A stretch of 64,000 nucleotides of DNA from Tritrichomonas musculus (Eukaryota > Parabasalia > Tritrichomonadida > Tritrichomonadidae): positions 248,001-312,000 of the forward strand of contig JAPFFF010000033.1 in assembly GCA_039105265.1 (NCBI GenBank), read 5' to 3'. The position numbers were made by a program, and so were the translations under genes. The notes under the pieces are model-generated. The model was not told the DNA's origin. It made no database searches and saw only the letters and a program-made list of their open reading frames with translations. Shown one piece after another: positions 22,901-31,656 of this stretch (positions within the stretch are counted from its first letter, which is position 1; every line of letters begins with the position of its first letter).

Positions 22901-25900
22901 CTTATTGTTCTGGCATTCGAGGAAGGTTGACAATTCCTGATTCAGTCAGAGTTATTGACAGTTCTGCTTTTTCACATTGCACTGGATTCACATCATTGAA
23001 ACTCAGCCAAAATATCACATTAATAAATGATCATGTGTTTGAATATTGCTCCAATCTGGCTACTTTAACTATTCCCGATACTGTCACATACATCGGCGAT
23101 AATGCATTCTCATTCTGCAGTCGAATTGTTGGTTCAATAACAATTTCAGACTCTGTAAAAACAATTGACAAATCCGCATTCTCTCATTGCATTGGCGCTA
23201 CCAGTATAAACTTTGGTAAAAACTTAACCGAAATCAGTTCAAATGCGTTTGATTATTGCTCAGGTCTTTCATCATTAACTATTCCTAATTGGATCACTAC
23301 AATACGATCTAATGCATTTCAATATTGCACTGGAATTAAAGGAACATTAACAATATCAGACAGTGTAACTCGAATTGAAAGTTCAGCTTTTTCTCATTGC
23401 TCGAATTTCACTGATTTGATAATCAGCAAAAAATTAACAGTGATAAATGAGAATGTCTTTGAATATTGCTTATGTTTGGCTTCATTAACAATTCCGGATT
23501 CAGTTACTGAGATTCGTTCCAATGCATTTTTGTACTGTTCTGGTATCAAAGGAACATTAATGATTCCAGACTCAGTCAAGAAGATTGGAAGCTATGCATT
23601 TTCACATTGTTCAAGTGTAACTAATCTCAACATTGGACATGGCATTACTGAAATTGGCTCCAATGTTTTCTATAGCTGCATCGGATTGAAAAGCCTAGAA
23701 ATTCCTGACTGGGTCACTTCAATTCAAACAAATGCTTTTTCATACTGTACTGGAATTGAAGGAACATTGAAAATACCAGACACTGTTGATTACGTTGGCG
23801 AAGGTGCTTTTTCATTTTGTTCAGGATTCAGTGATTTACAAATAGGTAAAAAAGTAACTGAAATCCGGTCAAATGTCTTTTCTAATTGCAAAGGATTGTC
23901 AAGCTTGAATATTCCTGAATGGGTTACTTCGATTGAAGCCAATGCATTCACTCGATGCCCTGGAATTAAGGGAACATTGATCATTCCAGATAATGTTTAT
24001 TACATTGGCAATGGCGCTTTCTCTTTTTGCTCAGGATTCACTGATCTAAAAATAGGAAACAACGTCGTTGAAATCAATCCAAGTGTCTTTGCAAATTGCA
24101 CGAGTTTGAAAAGCTTGTCAATTCCGGAATCTGTTGTTTCAATTGATGCTTATGCTTTCTCATATTGTTCTGGAATTAAAGGCACATTGGTTATTCCAGA
24201 TACAGTTCAATATGTCGGCAGTGGCGCCTTTTTCTATTGCACAGGATTCGATGGATCACTTGTCATTAGTCGAAATTTGGAAGTTATTAGTTCGTTCACA
24301 TTTCAATATTGTTCCAAGTTCAATGGATCATTGATCATTCCAGATTCGATTATTTCAATTGAATCTTATTCATTTTCAAGTTGTTCAGGATTCAATGGAT
24401 CATTGAAAATTCCTGACTCAGTTTTATTCATTGGCGATTTTGCTTTCTCTTTCTGCTCAGGATTCAACGGATCATTGATTATCAGTGAGAATCTGACAGT
24501 GATCAGTACTTCAGTCTTTCGTTCATGTTCGAATTTCATTGGAAACTTGACAATTCCAAGTTCAGTCATTTCAATTGGCTCCTATGCATTTGCAAGTTGT
24601 ATGAAATTCAGTGGCTCATTGAATATTTCAGACACCGTCTTAAATATTGAGAGTGGAGCTTTTTCTGTGTGTTCAGGATTGAATGGAACATTGAAAATCA
24701 GTTCCAATATGAAAGTCATCAATTCTTACTTGTTTGAACATTGTTCGAAATTGACAGGCTCTTTGACAATTCCAGAGTCAGTTGTTTCAATTGATTCTTA
24801 CGCATTTTCAGGTTGCACGGGACTCAAAGGTGACCTAAAAATTCCTGACACAGTTCTTGGTGTCTCCAGTAATGCCTTCTCTTTCTGCAGTGGCTTTGAT
24901 GGTTCATTATACATCAGTCGTAACTTGCCAGTAATTGCAGAATCGACATTTCAATATTGTTCTAAATTGAAAGGAAATTTGGTCATTCCAGAATCAGTTG
25001 GAAATATTGAAAAAAACGCATTTTCAAGTTGTTCAGGATTTTCTGGTTCTTTAATCATACCAAATTCTGTCTTTTCTGTTGGCGAAAGTTGCTTCTCTTA
25101 CTGCAGCGGATTCGATGAATCATTGATCATTAGTTCGAACCTGAAAGAAGTCAATTCCTACACATTTCAGGAATGTTCAAAATTGAGAGGTAATTTGGTC
25201 ATACCAGAATCTATTTCAAAGATCCAATCGTTTGCATTTTCTGGCTGTTTGAGCTTGATTGGAGACTTGAACATTCATGACAACATTGATGAAATTGGCA
25301 GCAACTCTTTCTCGTATTGTAGCGGATTCAATGGAACTTTGCGGTTAAGTCAGAAATTGAAAACGATCAATTCGAATTCATTTCAATATTGTTCGAAAAT
25401 GGCAGGCACATTGACGATTCCAGAGACAGTAACAAAGATTGACTATTATGCATTTTCTGGCTGTTCGAGTTTCAATGGGACATTGAAAATTCCTGACTCA
25501 GTTATTGAAATTGAGAACCATGCCTTTTCAAATTGCAGCGGTTTGAATGGAGAATTAAAAATGAGTTCAAATATTCAGATAATCAACTCATTCTCTTTTC
25601 AATATTGTTCCAATTTGAAAGGATGCTTGATCATTCCTGATTCAGTCAACATAATTGAAGAAGGATCATTCATTGGCTGCTCATCTTTTGATCAATTAAA
25701 ACTTGGCTTGAATGTTCATTCAATTAATGCGATGTCCTTTTATAATTGCATGGGAATGAGTGGTCCTTTGCACATTCCTTCATCAATTCAAGTCATTGAA
25801 AGGATGTCGTTTGTTAACACAAACTTTTCATACGTTGTTTATAATGGAACGAATGTTCCTTCTTGTTCTTTGGATGCATTTGATAGCTACACAGATGTCT

Positions 25901-26331
25901 TCACATCGAATGAATATGAAGAATCTTTATTCTGTGGAATTCTTGTAAATACTCATCATACAATCACTCGTTCAAAATCACCTTCTTCTTCTTTTTCTCC
26001 TTCTCGTTCGGCATCTTCTTCTTTACTTCCTTCACCATCAATTACTCCATTTCTTTCTGAAACAGCTGGACCTTCATCATCATCTTCTTCTTCAATGCTA
26101 CCAGATGGAGAAGAAGATGGAAAAAAGAAGTCGAAGAAAATTTCTCCTTTCTTGATTGCTGGAATTACTGTCGGATCAGTTGTTTTTGTGTCAATTGTCG
26201 TGTTTGTGATTATTTTTGTTGTTAAAAGAAAGAAACGAAACGACGTGGAACGTGCAAATCTTCCAGAAGTTGGAAGTTCATCTGAAATTTTATCTTCACT
26301 TTTGACGAAATCAATTCAATTTAACTTTTGA
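19921..26331 (+). CDS. giant BspA-like leucine-rich-repeat surface protein (2136 residues)
   Basis: The product opens with a signal peptide (MIFFVLFIIALGSNC, cleavage probably near residues 15-18). Then come roughly 85 LRR_5/BspA-type repeats of 23-24 residues with the pattern LxIPDSVTxIxxxAFxxCSG, to about residue 1990. A Ser/Pro-rich stalk (about 2018-2062), a basic stretch, one transmembrane helix (2077-2101) and a 35-residue cytoplasmic tail starting KRKKR follow. The repeats are organised in threes: a 70-residue (210-bp) superunit over about 20,520-24,240, then a 72-residue (216-bp) superunit to about 25,680, where TFQYCSK and FNGSL replace VFEYC and IRGTL. BspA-like proteins are among the largest trichomonad surface families and are linked to adhesion to host cells or bacteria; a role in attachment is inference here. 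One uninterrupted frame of 6.4 kb argues that it is functional. Confidence 0.93.
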   Translation: MIFFVLFIIALGSNCNSGTLIIPENKTIIEDEEYSDCSSYIGPLVIPDSVTTIGNRAFYRCSGFQSITISKSVISIGDSAFYQCIGLRGNLIIPNSVISIGNDSFYGCNGFTGGLTIPDSVRTIGNNAFSSCSNFNGLLRLGQNIEKIGSNAFQGCNRFIGPLKIPDSVTLLKEGAFSGCSKFSTLTIGQNIGEIEANVFKDCSGFTTLQIPEKVTSIGSYSFYGCSKIRGTIDIPDTVTFLGNFSFSHCSGFNTLQLGRGVTVLNENVFEYCTNLTLLTIPDWTVSIHSNSFAFCTGIRGVITIPDSVTSIDSSAFSHCSGFTGLKIGSGLTEISDGCFEYCSSLTILTIPDSITSIGSSSFAYCIGIVGTLNIPNSVTRIGSSAFAHCTEIVELNIGLNVTEIESSVFEFCTSLATLSIPDWITSIGSSAFSHCTGIMGTLTISDSVTRIESSAFSHCSGFNHLKIGKSLSEIGPNVFEYCSNLSHLEIPETITSIRSYAFAYCTGIRGSLVIPDSVTQLESNAFSYCSSITNFVLSKKITEISRYVFSYCSKISNFTIPDLVTSIGSYSFAHCSGIRGTLTIPDSVTKIESYAFSYCSGITSLNLSKNLARIESYVFSNCNGIVRLNIPETITYIGSYAFSSCSGIRGILTIPDSVKTIDRFAFSHCSGFNSLQLGKGVTTINENVFEYCSSLATLNLPETVTSIGSYAFSYCSGIRGELMIPNSVTKIDNYAFSHCSGFNSVNLSKNMTEINDYVFEYCTGLLNLTLPENIELIRSYAFTYCSGIKGSLTIPDTITNIESYAFSFCTGITNINFGRGMKNIGSFVFSNCEGLTNLTIPGWITSIGSYSFTYCSRIRGTLIIPDNVLQVGNGAFSFCSGLTDIKMSQNITEIGDNVFRSCIGITNLTIPEWITTLKSFCFSYCNGIRGTLIIPDTILHLGSSSFTYCSRINNIVFSSNVKEISSNCFSYCTGLATLTIPEWIIAIRSNAFSYCSGIRGRLTIPDSVRVIDSSAFSHCTGFTSLKLSQNITLINDHVFEYCSNLATLTIPDTVTYIGDNAFSFCSRIVGSITISDSVKTIDKSAFSHCIGATSINFGKNLTEISSNAFDYCSGLSSLTIPNWITTIRSNAFQYCTGIKGTLTISDSVTRIESSAFSHCSNFTDLIISKKLTVINENVFEYCLCLASLTIPDSVTEIRSNAFLYCSGIKGTLMIPDSVKKIGSYAFSHCSSVTNLNIGHGITEIGSNVFYSCIGLKSLEIPDWVTSIQTNAFSYCTGIEGTLKIPDTVDYVGEGAFSFCSGFSDLQIGKKVTEIRSNVFSNCKGLSSLNIPEWVTSIEANAFTRCPGIKGTLIIPDNVYYIGNGAFSFCSGFTDLKIGNNVVEINPSVFANCTSLKSLSIPESVVSIDAYAFSYCSGIKGTLVIPDTVQYVGSGAFFYCTGFDGSLVISRNLEVISSFTFQYCSKFNGSLIIPDSIISIESYSFSSCSGFNGSLKIPDSVLFIGDFAFSFCSGFNGSLIISENLTVISTSVFRSCSNFIGNLTIPSSVISIGSYAFASCMKFSGSLNISDTVLNIESGAFSVCSGLNGTLKISSNMKVINSYLFEHCSKLTGSLTIPESVVSIDSYAFSGCTGLKGDLKIPDTVLGVSSNAFSFCSGFDGSLYISRNLPVIAESTFQYCSKLKGNLVIPESVGNIEKNAFSSCSGFSGSLIIPNSVFSVGESCFSYCSGFDESLIISSNLKEVNSYTFQECSKLRGNLVIPESISKIQSFAFSGCLSLIGDLNIHDNIDEIGSNSFSYCSGFNGTLRLSQKLKTINSNSFQYCSKMAGTLTIPETVTKIDYYAFSGCSSFNGTLKIPDSVIEIENHAFSNCSGLNGELKMSSNIQIINSFSFQYCSNLKGCLIIPDSVNIIEEGSFIGCSSFDQLKLGLNVHSINAMSFYNCMGMSGPLHIPSSIQVIERMSFVNTNFSYVVYNGTNVPSCSLDAFDSYTDVFTSNEYEESLFCGILVNTHHTITRSKSPSSSFSPSRSASSSLLPSPSITPFLSETAGPSSSSSSSMLPDGEEDGKKKSKKISPFLIAGITVGSVVFVSIVVFVIIFVVKRKKRNDVERANLPEVGSSSEILSSLLTKSIQFNF

Positions 26332-26670
26332 CTTGTGAAGATGAATTGTGTTCAATTTTATTTAATAAATAAACCAATACAATTAGAATTTCAATTTTCA
26401 TATCATTTTTATTCATTGAATTTTAAAATTTTATCAGAAAACCTATAAATTAAAATTGAAAGAGAAAGTTTAACTTTTATCAGAAAACCAATCAATTGTC
26501 CAGTATCAAAGTTAGTTCTTGAACTTTTTCAAAGAATAAACTATTCAAAAATTAGAAAAACCAATTATGATCTTAATTTGATTTATTCAAACAAAAGTTA
26601 AACTTTTTCTGATAAAAAAAAATGAAAGATCCGAAAAATAATATATTTAATACAGAAAAGACATAGATCT
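26332..26670. other. short convergent spacer
   Basis: This AT-rich gap between two convergent genes contains three copies of an ATCAGAAAA word and near-inverted AAGTTTAACTTTT words at about 26466 and 26595. It probably carries the 3' ends of both transcripts; no gene is seen. Confidence 0.45.
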
Positions 26671-27270
26671 CTAGCTTACAATTTCTTGAAAGTCAAATGA
26701 ATTATCTAAGATGGCTTCCAATTCTGTTTCTTTTTTCTTTTTGTGAAAAACTGAAAAGAATTTTTTCTTTCGTTTCTTAAAAACTGATTTAATTGCTGTT
26801 TCAAAAACAGAATTGACTTGGTCCATTTCATAAAGATCGCATTCAATGTAGTTATTAAATTTAATGCAGCGTTTTGTTTTATTGACTTCGTCATCTGTGA
26901 CTGTTTTTTCATGTGGATTTAAGAGAGTTCCAACAAGGATTACTTTTGCTTTTGGTGAAACTTTTGTGATTTCTGGGTGCCAGATATTTTTGATATTGTC
27001 CAGTGATTTTTTATCTGTTAATGAGAAGCATAAAATAAAGACATCTGCTTGGATATATGAAATTAATCTAATTGATTGATATGATTCTTGGCCTGTTGTA
27101 TCAATAAATTCGCATTGATAGATCTGGGTATTCTTTTTGAAGCTTTTTAAATAATTCTCTGAAAAAGAAGTACAATATTCATTTGAACAATCTTGATTAG
27201 TATAGTTATAAAATAGCTGAGTTTTGTTGGATGAAGCATCCCCAACAACAACGCATTTGAAAGGTTCCAT
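26671..27270 (-). CDS. divergent Rho-like small GTPase with degenerate nucleotide-binding motifs
   Basis: The 199-residue protein starts at ATG (27270-27268). Rho-family hallmarks are clear: the strand and helix around ADVFILCFSLTDKKSLDNI, then WHPEITKVSPKAKVILVGT. The G3 motif is DTTGQE, keeping the catalytic glutamine but with Thr where Rac/Rho have Ala. The P-loop reads GDASSNKT: the lysine and threonine are kept, but two glycines of the usual GDGAVGKT are replaced. The G4 motif (normally TKxD) reads TLLN, and switch I has CTSFSENY where Rac has IPTVFDNY. The family's Rho insert is not apparent. The C-terminus has a polybasic patch (KKRKKKFF) but no CAAX box, and extends about 35 residues beyond it. 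By inference it binds nucleotide weakly or constitutively, like atypical Rho proteins, and may attach to membrane by charge. Confidence 0.8.
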   Translation of the reverse strand: MEPFKCVVVGDASSNKTQLFYNYTNQDCSNEYCTSFSENYLKSFKKNTQIYQCEFIDTTGQESYQSIRLISYIQADVFILCFSLTDKKSLDNIKNIWHPEITKVSPKAKVILVGTLLNPHEKTVTDDEVNKTKRCIKFNNYIECDLYEMDQVNSVFETAIKSVFKKRKKKFFSVFHKKKKETELEAILDNSFDFQEIVS

Positions 27271-27285
27271 AAGAGAAAAGTATTA

Positions 27286-27296
27286 GAATGAAATGA
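27286..27296 (-). promoter_or_regulatory. candidate initiator (Inr-like) for the Rho-like gene
   Basis: Read on the minus strand, two TCATT words lie here, about 19-25 bases upstream of the start codon, matching the trichomonad TCA-pyrimidine-(T/A) initiator. Chance occurrence in AT-rich DNA cannot be excluded. Confidence 0.3.
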
Positions 27297-27879
27297 AAAT
27301 TTTGAAAAGTTAAAATCGTTTGTAAAAAAATATAAATAACGATTTTTATTCAATTCATAATTCTTGCATATATTTTCTATATAGTAATAATATAAATTAA
27401 AATTTATTTTTTTAATTATTTACTTGATTTTTAAAATTTAAAAATTATTTATAATAAAATTAATTGATATTGAAACAGAATAAATATAAATGAAAATATA
27501 AACCTTTTTTTTGAATAGGAAAAAAGTGAAATCATAAAATCTTGAAAATCTAATAAATTGAATAACAAAAGTTAAGTGAGTAAAATTTCTAAAATTTATA
27601 TAAATAATTTAGATTTATAGCATTATATTCAATATAAATTAAAAAAAAAAAAAAAATCACAACTGAGTCTATCTTCCGGAAAAATCATTTTTTTCATGCT
27701 ATTATAGATTTCCTCATTCTTTGAGGAATTATTTATTATATTAATAATCCTTGCAAGAACTCTCTTACGATTTACTGTTATGAAATTTAAAATCAATTCA
27801 AGTTTCTTTTCAAAATTCACAAGTTTGAAAAGTTAAACAATTACAGAATTTGTTGTTGATTTTACAAAAAACAAAAAAT
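27297..27879. other. AT-rich spacer with doubtful small open stretch
   Basis: A 63-codon open stretch on the minus strand (27629-27820) begins with GTG and matches no family known to me; I do not call it a gene. The remainder is AT-rich. Confidence 0.45.
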
Positions 27880-27951
27880 TGCCTCGGAACGGAATCGAAC
27901 CGATACTACAAATGGGTGAGAAATGCGTTCTAACCATTAAACTACCAAGGC
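27880..27951 (-). tRNA. tRNA, copy 1 of an identical pair (identity uncertain; loop position gives CAC)
   Basis: The minus strand reads a 72-nt cloverleaf. Acceptor arms GCCTTGG/CCGAGGC pair throughout (one G-U), with discriminator A. The D arm is GTTT-AATGGTTA-GAAC and the T loop is TTCGATT. Counting places CAC (Val) at 34-36 in the loop CTCACCC. The arm is odd: stem CATTT/ATTTG has two T-T mismatches, position 37 is C where a purine is nearly universal, and the T stem has one mismatch. The D arm resembles Gly or Glu tRNAs, so amino-acid identity is open. The second copy (28662-28733) is identical although its flanks differ, which argues for selection or recent conversion. Confidence 0.65.
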
Positions 27952-28309
27952 TTTCATATTTTAATCGTTTATATCTATACAAATTCATTCATTTCTCATT
28001 AATTTGTTTAATAAAAACTTCTTGATTTAATTAATTAGCGTTTCATGATTTTTTTTTATAAGCGTTTCATATTAAATTAATAAAATCATGCGTTTATTAC
28101 AAATATTGAATAGTATTTAAATTCATATGTTATAAAATCTCATGAAACAATTTTTTAATAAATGCTAAGAAGTAACTATTTGATAACGTAAATAGCCATC
28201 TTACTTTGATAAATTACATGGTATTACATTCAAATCGGCTTTGGATGTTCTATTTTCTCTTTTTTTGCAAATATTTAAACAATTGCTAAAGATGGAATAG
28301 AATTGAAAA
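27952..28309. other. AT-rich spacer between tRNA copy 1 and the broken gene
   Basis: No gene is seen. The first 65 bases or so resemble the sequence beyond tRNA copy 2 (TTCATATTTTA...ATAAAAACTT), so the duplicated unit includes flanking DNA that has since diverged. Confidence 0.5.
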
Positions 28310-28572
28310 ATACAAACGTTCAAAAAAGATAAATTAGATGTGTTCACTTACACACCAAAAGAAATGGATCTTAATATCCAAATTGATCAACTTTATGAAT
28401 ATCAATTTTTGAATAAAAAAGATGCTTACAAACCATACGGAAAAATTAATAGAAACATGTTGGAATAATTGCTGGAATTGTGATTGCAGTCGTTACCGTG
28501 GTTGCAATCGTTATCTTCATTGTAATCATCGCAATTGGCAAAAAGAAAGCAAACCAAAAATCAAAAAGCTAA
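28310..28572 (+). pseudogene. 3' remnant of a single-pass membrane protein
   Basis: From about 28310 one frame reads DKLDVFTYTPKEMDLNIQ and on to PYGKINRNM before a stop near 28470. A second frame then supplies a classic transmembrane helix (GIIAGIVIAVVTVVAIVIF), a basic stop-transfer GKKK and a tail ending KSKS before the TAA at 28570-28572. Together they look like the stalk end, membrane anchor and tail of a trichomonad surface protein, broken by one frameshift and lacking the 5' part. The family is not identifiable from this piece. It lies exactly between the two identical tRNA genes. Confidence 0.5.
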
Positions 28573-28661
28573 GGCATTGCAGCAAATGCTGATGAACAAC
28601 AATGATGATAAAGGAAATCAAATAAACCAAATATAGTTATTTTGAAAAAATATCAAAAAAT

Positions 28662-28733
28662 TGCCTCGGAACGGAATCGAACCGATACTACAAATGGGTG
28701 AGAAATGCGTTCTAACCATTAAACTACCAAGGC
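28662..28733 (-). tRNA. tRNA, copy 2 of an identical pair
   Basis: Identical base for base to the copy at 27880-27951, including the mismatched anticodon stem, the loop CTCACCC and the discriminator A. Upstream and downstream flanks are related but clearly diverged. See copy 1 for the structural reading and the doubt about its identity. Confidence 0.65.
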
Positions 28734-28873
28734 CTTCATATTTTATTTGTTTACATCCATATAAATACGTGCATTTTTTAATAAAAACTTATTTAAATTA
28801 TGTTTCAAAAATACTTTTTTAATTAAAAAACAATTTTTATATAACATGAAAAACAAACAACACAATAATAATA

Positions 28874-30865
28874 TCAAAGATCAGAATAAGAGAAAGAATT
28901 ATTTTCAATATTTTCAAGATATGTTGAAACTTCTGTTTTGCTGCTTTGAAAAGATTGACTTTTTGTGTTATTGAGGGAAGAACGATCAGACATGTACTGC
29001 AACTTTTTGTTAGCTTGGTCAATTTGCATAGCCCAATTAATCAGGTTACTTCTGGTTTCATTATCGTTATTGGTTTCAATATCTTTCCAATATTTAGATT
29101 GAGATTGAAAAGTATCGGAAACTTTTTGAATGTACTGCTTAAAAAGTTCATTTTTTCTCAATTTTTTTGGATCAATTTGAGATCCATTTTCTAAACCAGA
29201 AAACGAATCTGCTTCTGTTTTATCATTTGATTTATTGTAACTATGAACAGATTCATCATATATATTTCTTATTTTGGCTATTTTTTGACTTTTAACCAAA
29301 GTTCTCGACTTTTTCATCGAAACGAGGCTCTCTAATTCAGAAAGTTCTTGTTTTTGCTTAAAAATTTGCTGATCACGATCAATTTTCCTTTTTGTGATAA
29401 ATTGGCAAACAGAATTTTCACTTTCATTATCATTTTTAAATTTCCTTTTCGTATCACATGTCACGTAACTATCACTTTTCATTGAATTTTGATAATTACT
29501 CAATCTCCCTTCTTCAGCTTCTAGAACGTTTTGGCGCATTAATTCATATTCGATTTTAAAGTGTATTTGACCAATTTGATAGTTTACATCTGCGATTTCT
29601 TTATTAATTTCATCATATATTTCTAAAAGCTTTTTTTTCTCGTCGTAAAGGTCGTCATCTTGCATTGGCTTTGCTGGATTTAAAATATTAAATTTCAATA
29701 AAGCACTTTTTATCTTTTCTTTTTTATATTTATTATCAATATTATCTAAATCTGTAAATTTCTGTTTCTTATACTTTTCTCTGTTTTGATCATCAATTAA
29801 AATATCAACTTCTGCGATTTTTGATTCAATTACTTCTGATTTTTGACATTCTTTATTATATTTCGTATTAAGCAATTCTAACTCTTCCTCAGTTTTCTTT
29901 TCAATTTCAATATTTTGCATTTTTTTAGCTCTATATTCTTGCAATTGACTGTTTAGATCACTTTTAATCTGGTTAATTTGAAATTCTGATTCCACAACTT
30001 TTACATTTAAATTCGGAATTTTAGAATTAAGGCTTCTATGCGTTTCTAAATTCTCGTATACTTCATCTTGCTGCTGACATAATTGATTTAATTCTGTAGA
30101 GTATTGAAGAGCTTTGACTCTTTCATCACGTTGCTTTAAACGGATTTCTTTTATTTGCTTTGAAACTGATGAAATATTTTCTTGTATATCTGGTATATTT
30201 TTTAAAGACTGCTTTATAGAAATTATATAGTCCATATTATTGTTTAAATATTCCTTTTTTCTTATATTATTTTGAATATTTTCTTTGGTTATTTCGATTT
30301 GCTTAGTAGTATTTTCTATTTCTTTTCTTAAATTTTGAACTTCAATGAAAACATTAACATTCGTATCACCCATATCATCATACAAATCATCTGTTACACC
30401 AAGATGAACTTTTTCGATTTGATCTGCTATTGAATTATGCTCTGTAATCATCGATTGTATTTTTTGCTTAAGTAAATCAAGTTGTTCTGAATTTTTTTGT
30501 CTAATTTCTGTGAGTTCATTTAGCTTTTCTCTGATATCTTCAAGTTTCTCCTCTTCAGCAGGTAGATCAACATTAATTATTCGTAAATTTAAAAGATCGC
30601 TATTATATTTTCTTTGCTCAATTGCTAATTGATTTTCTCTTTCGATTAATGTTTTAGCATATTTTTGTAAAATTCCACCTCTTTGATAAAGTTGCTGAAG
30701 AAATTCAAAGAAACTTTTAGATGCTTGAGTAAGAATAGCGTTTCTGGAAATATTGTCATTCACAACTGTATCAAGGCCATCTTGTAGGTTCAGTATGTCA
30801 TTCTGTATTGCAAGAATCTCTTCACTTCTTATCGGAAAGTCAGAAAGAGGGATTTGCTCTTCCAT
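28874..30865 (-). CDS. coiled-coil protein, 663 residues, unrecognised family
   Basis: Starts at ATG (30865-30863). Residues about 60-450 are dominated by heptad-type coiled coil rich in E, Q, K, I and N, with breaks near 165-180 (DDLYDDMGDTN). The C-terminal 200 residues are more polar and serine/asparagine-rich and include short helices (KRKIDRDQQIFKQKQELSEL). No signal peptide, transmembrane helix, catalytic motif or CAAX box is present. I do not recognise a family; a cytoskeletal or scaffold role is only suggested by the coil. It is transcribed divergently from the VPS13-like gene, with 791 bases between the starts. Confidence 0.8.
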   Translation of the reverse strand: MEEQIPLSDFPIRSEEILAIQNDILNLQDGLDTVVNDNISRNAILTQASKSFFEFLQQLYQRGGILQKYAKTLIERENQLAIEQRKYNSDLLNLRIINVDLPAEEEKLEDIREKLNELTEIRQKNSEQLDLLKQKIQSMITEHNSIADQIEKVHLGVTDDLYDDMGDTNVNVFIEVQNLRKEIENTTKQIEITKENIQNNIRKKEYLNNNMDYIISIKQSLKNIPDIQENISSVSKQIKEIRLKQRDERVKALQYSTELNQLCQQQDEVYENLETHRSLNSKIPNLNVKVVESEFQINQIKSDLNSQLQEYRAKKMQNIEIEKKTEEELELLNTKYNKECQKSEVIESKIAEVDILIDDQNREKYKKQKFTDLDNIDNKYKKEKIKSALLKFNILNPAKPMQDDDLYDEKKKLLEIYDEINKEIADVNYQIGQIHFKIEYELMRQNVLEAEEGRLSNYQNSMKSDSYVTCDTKRKFKNDNESENSVCQFITKRKIDRDQQIFKQKQELSELESLVSMKKSRTLVKSQKIAKIRNIYDESVHSYNKSNDKTEADSFSGLENGSQIDPKKLRKNELFKQYIQKVSDTFQSQSKYWKDIETNNDNETRSNLINWAMQIDQANKKLQYMSDRSSLNNTKSQSFQSSKTEVSTYLENIENNSFSYSDL

Positions 30866-30883
30866 TCTTTAAAAAGACGTTAA

Positions 30884-30889
30884 GAATGA
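30884..30889 (-). promoter_or_regulatory. candidate initiator (Inr-like) TCATTC
   Basis: On the minus strand TCATTC lies with its A about 22 bases upstream of the start codon of the coiled-coil gene, fitting the trichomonad initiator pattern. Low specificity in AT-rich DNA. Confidence 0.3.
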
Positions 30890-31643
30890 AAAAAAGCTTA
30901 TTTTAACTTTTTTGGAAATAATTTGCTATTATAACATAAAGATTTCAACAAAATAACGAAATTTTTAGTTCATTGCATACTGTAAAATTAAAAAAATTCT
31001 TCAAATATGTCATTTTTAATTCTTAAATTGTAAATGAAGGAAAATATTTCATATTTTCTCTTATTACACATGCTTGTATATTAATAATAAAGAATAAATT
31101 GTAATATGATATTATGATTCAAGGAGCAGTATTTTATAACTGTAAAAAAGAATTATTTTAATTTCAAAATTTTGAATACTACATTAAGAGAAATACGCCG
31201 ATGACGATTAAGATTATTTCAATTAGCATTTATTTTACCTTTTTTTTTTTTTTTATTTTTATTTTTTTTTTACAAATAATAAATATATAACAATTAATTT
31301 TCTGTATTAAAATCACATCGTTTGCTATTTACCATTATTTGTGAAAGGTATATTATTTGAATTGAAATGATAGTAGAGATAAAAATATAAAGCAAAATAT
31401 TTCAATATTTTTACAATTTTTTTGAAACATTAATTAATATTATATTAAAATTTAAGTATTAAATTAAAATAATAAATAAAGTAATATGCATAAATGATGG
31501 ATAGAAAAGATAAACAGTATTATTAAAGTCATTGAGACGAGCTCAAATTGAAAATACTAATAAATTTTCAATGAAATTGATAAAAATAATTAAATTTATT
31601 AAATTTTGAATTGAAAATAAAAAATAATATAAAAAAAAAATAA
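30890..31643. other. divergent intergenic region
   Basis: AT-rich, with T-rich runs near 31240-31272. It separates two divergently transcribed genes and should hold both promoters; apart from the TCA words near each start I see no motif. Confidence 0.5.
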
Positions 31644-31644
31644 T

Positions 31645-31650
31645 TCATAT
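31645..31650 (+). promoter_or_regulatory. candidate initiator (Inr-like) TCATAT
   Basis: TCATAT with its A at 31647 lies 10 bases before the ATG at 31657, as expected for a trichomonad initiator. Confidence 0.35.
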
Positions 31651-31656
31651 TAAAAA

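Noticed and set aside
27629-27820. 63-codon open stretch between the Rho-like gene and tRNA copy 1
   Set aside because: Starts with GTG, matches nothing and ends in a phenylalanine run caused by poly-A/T.
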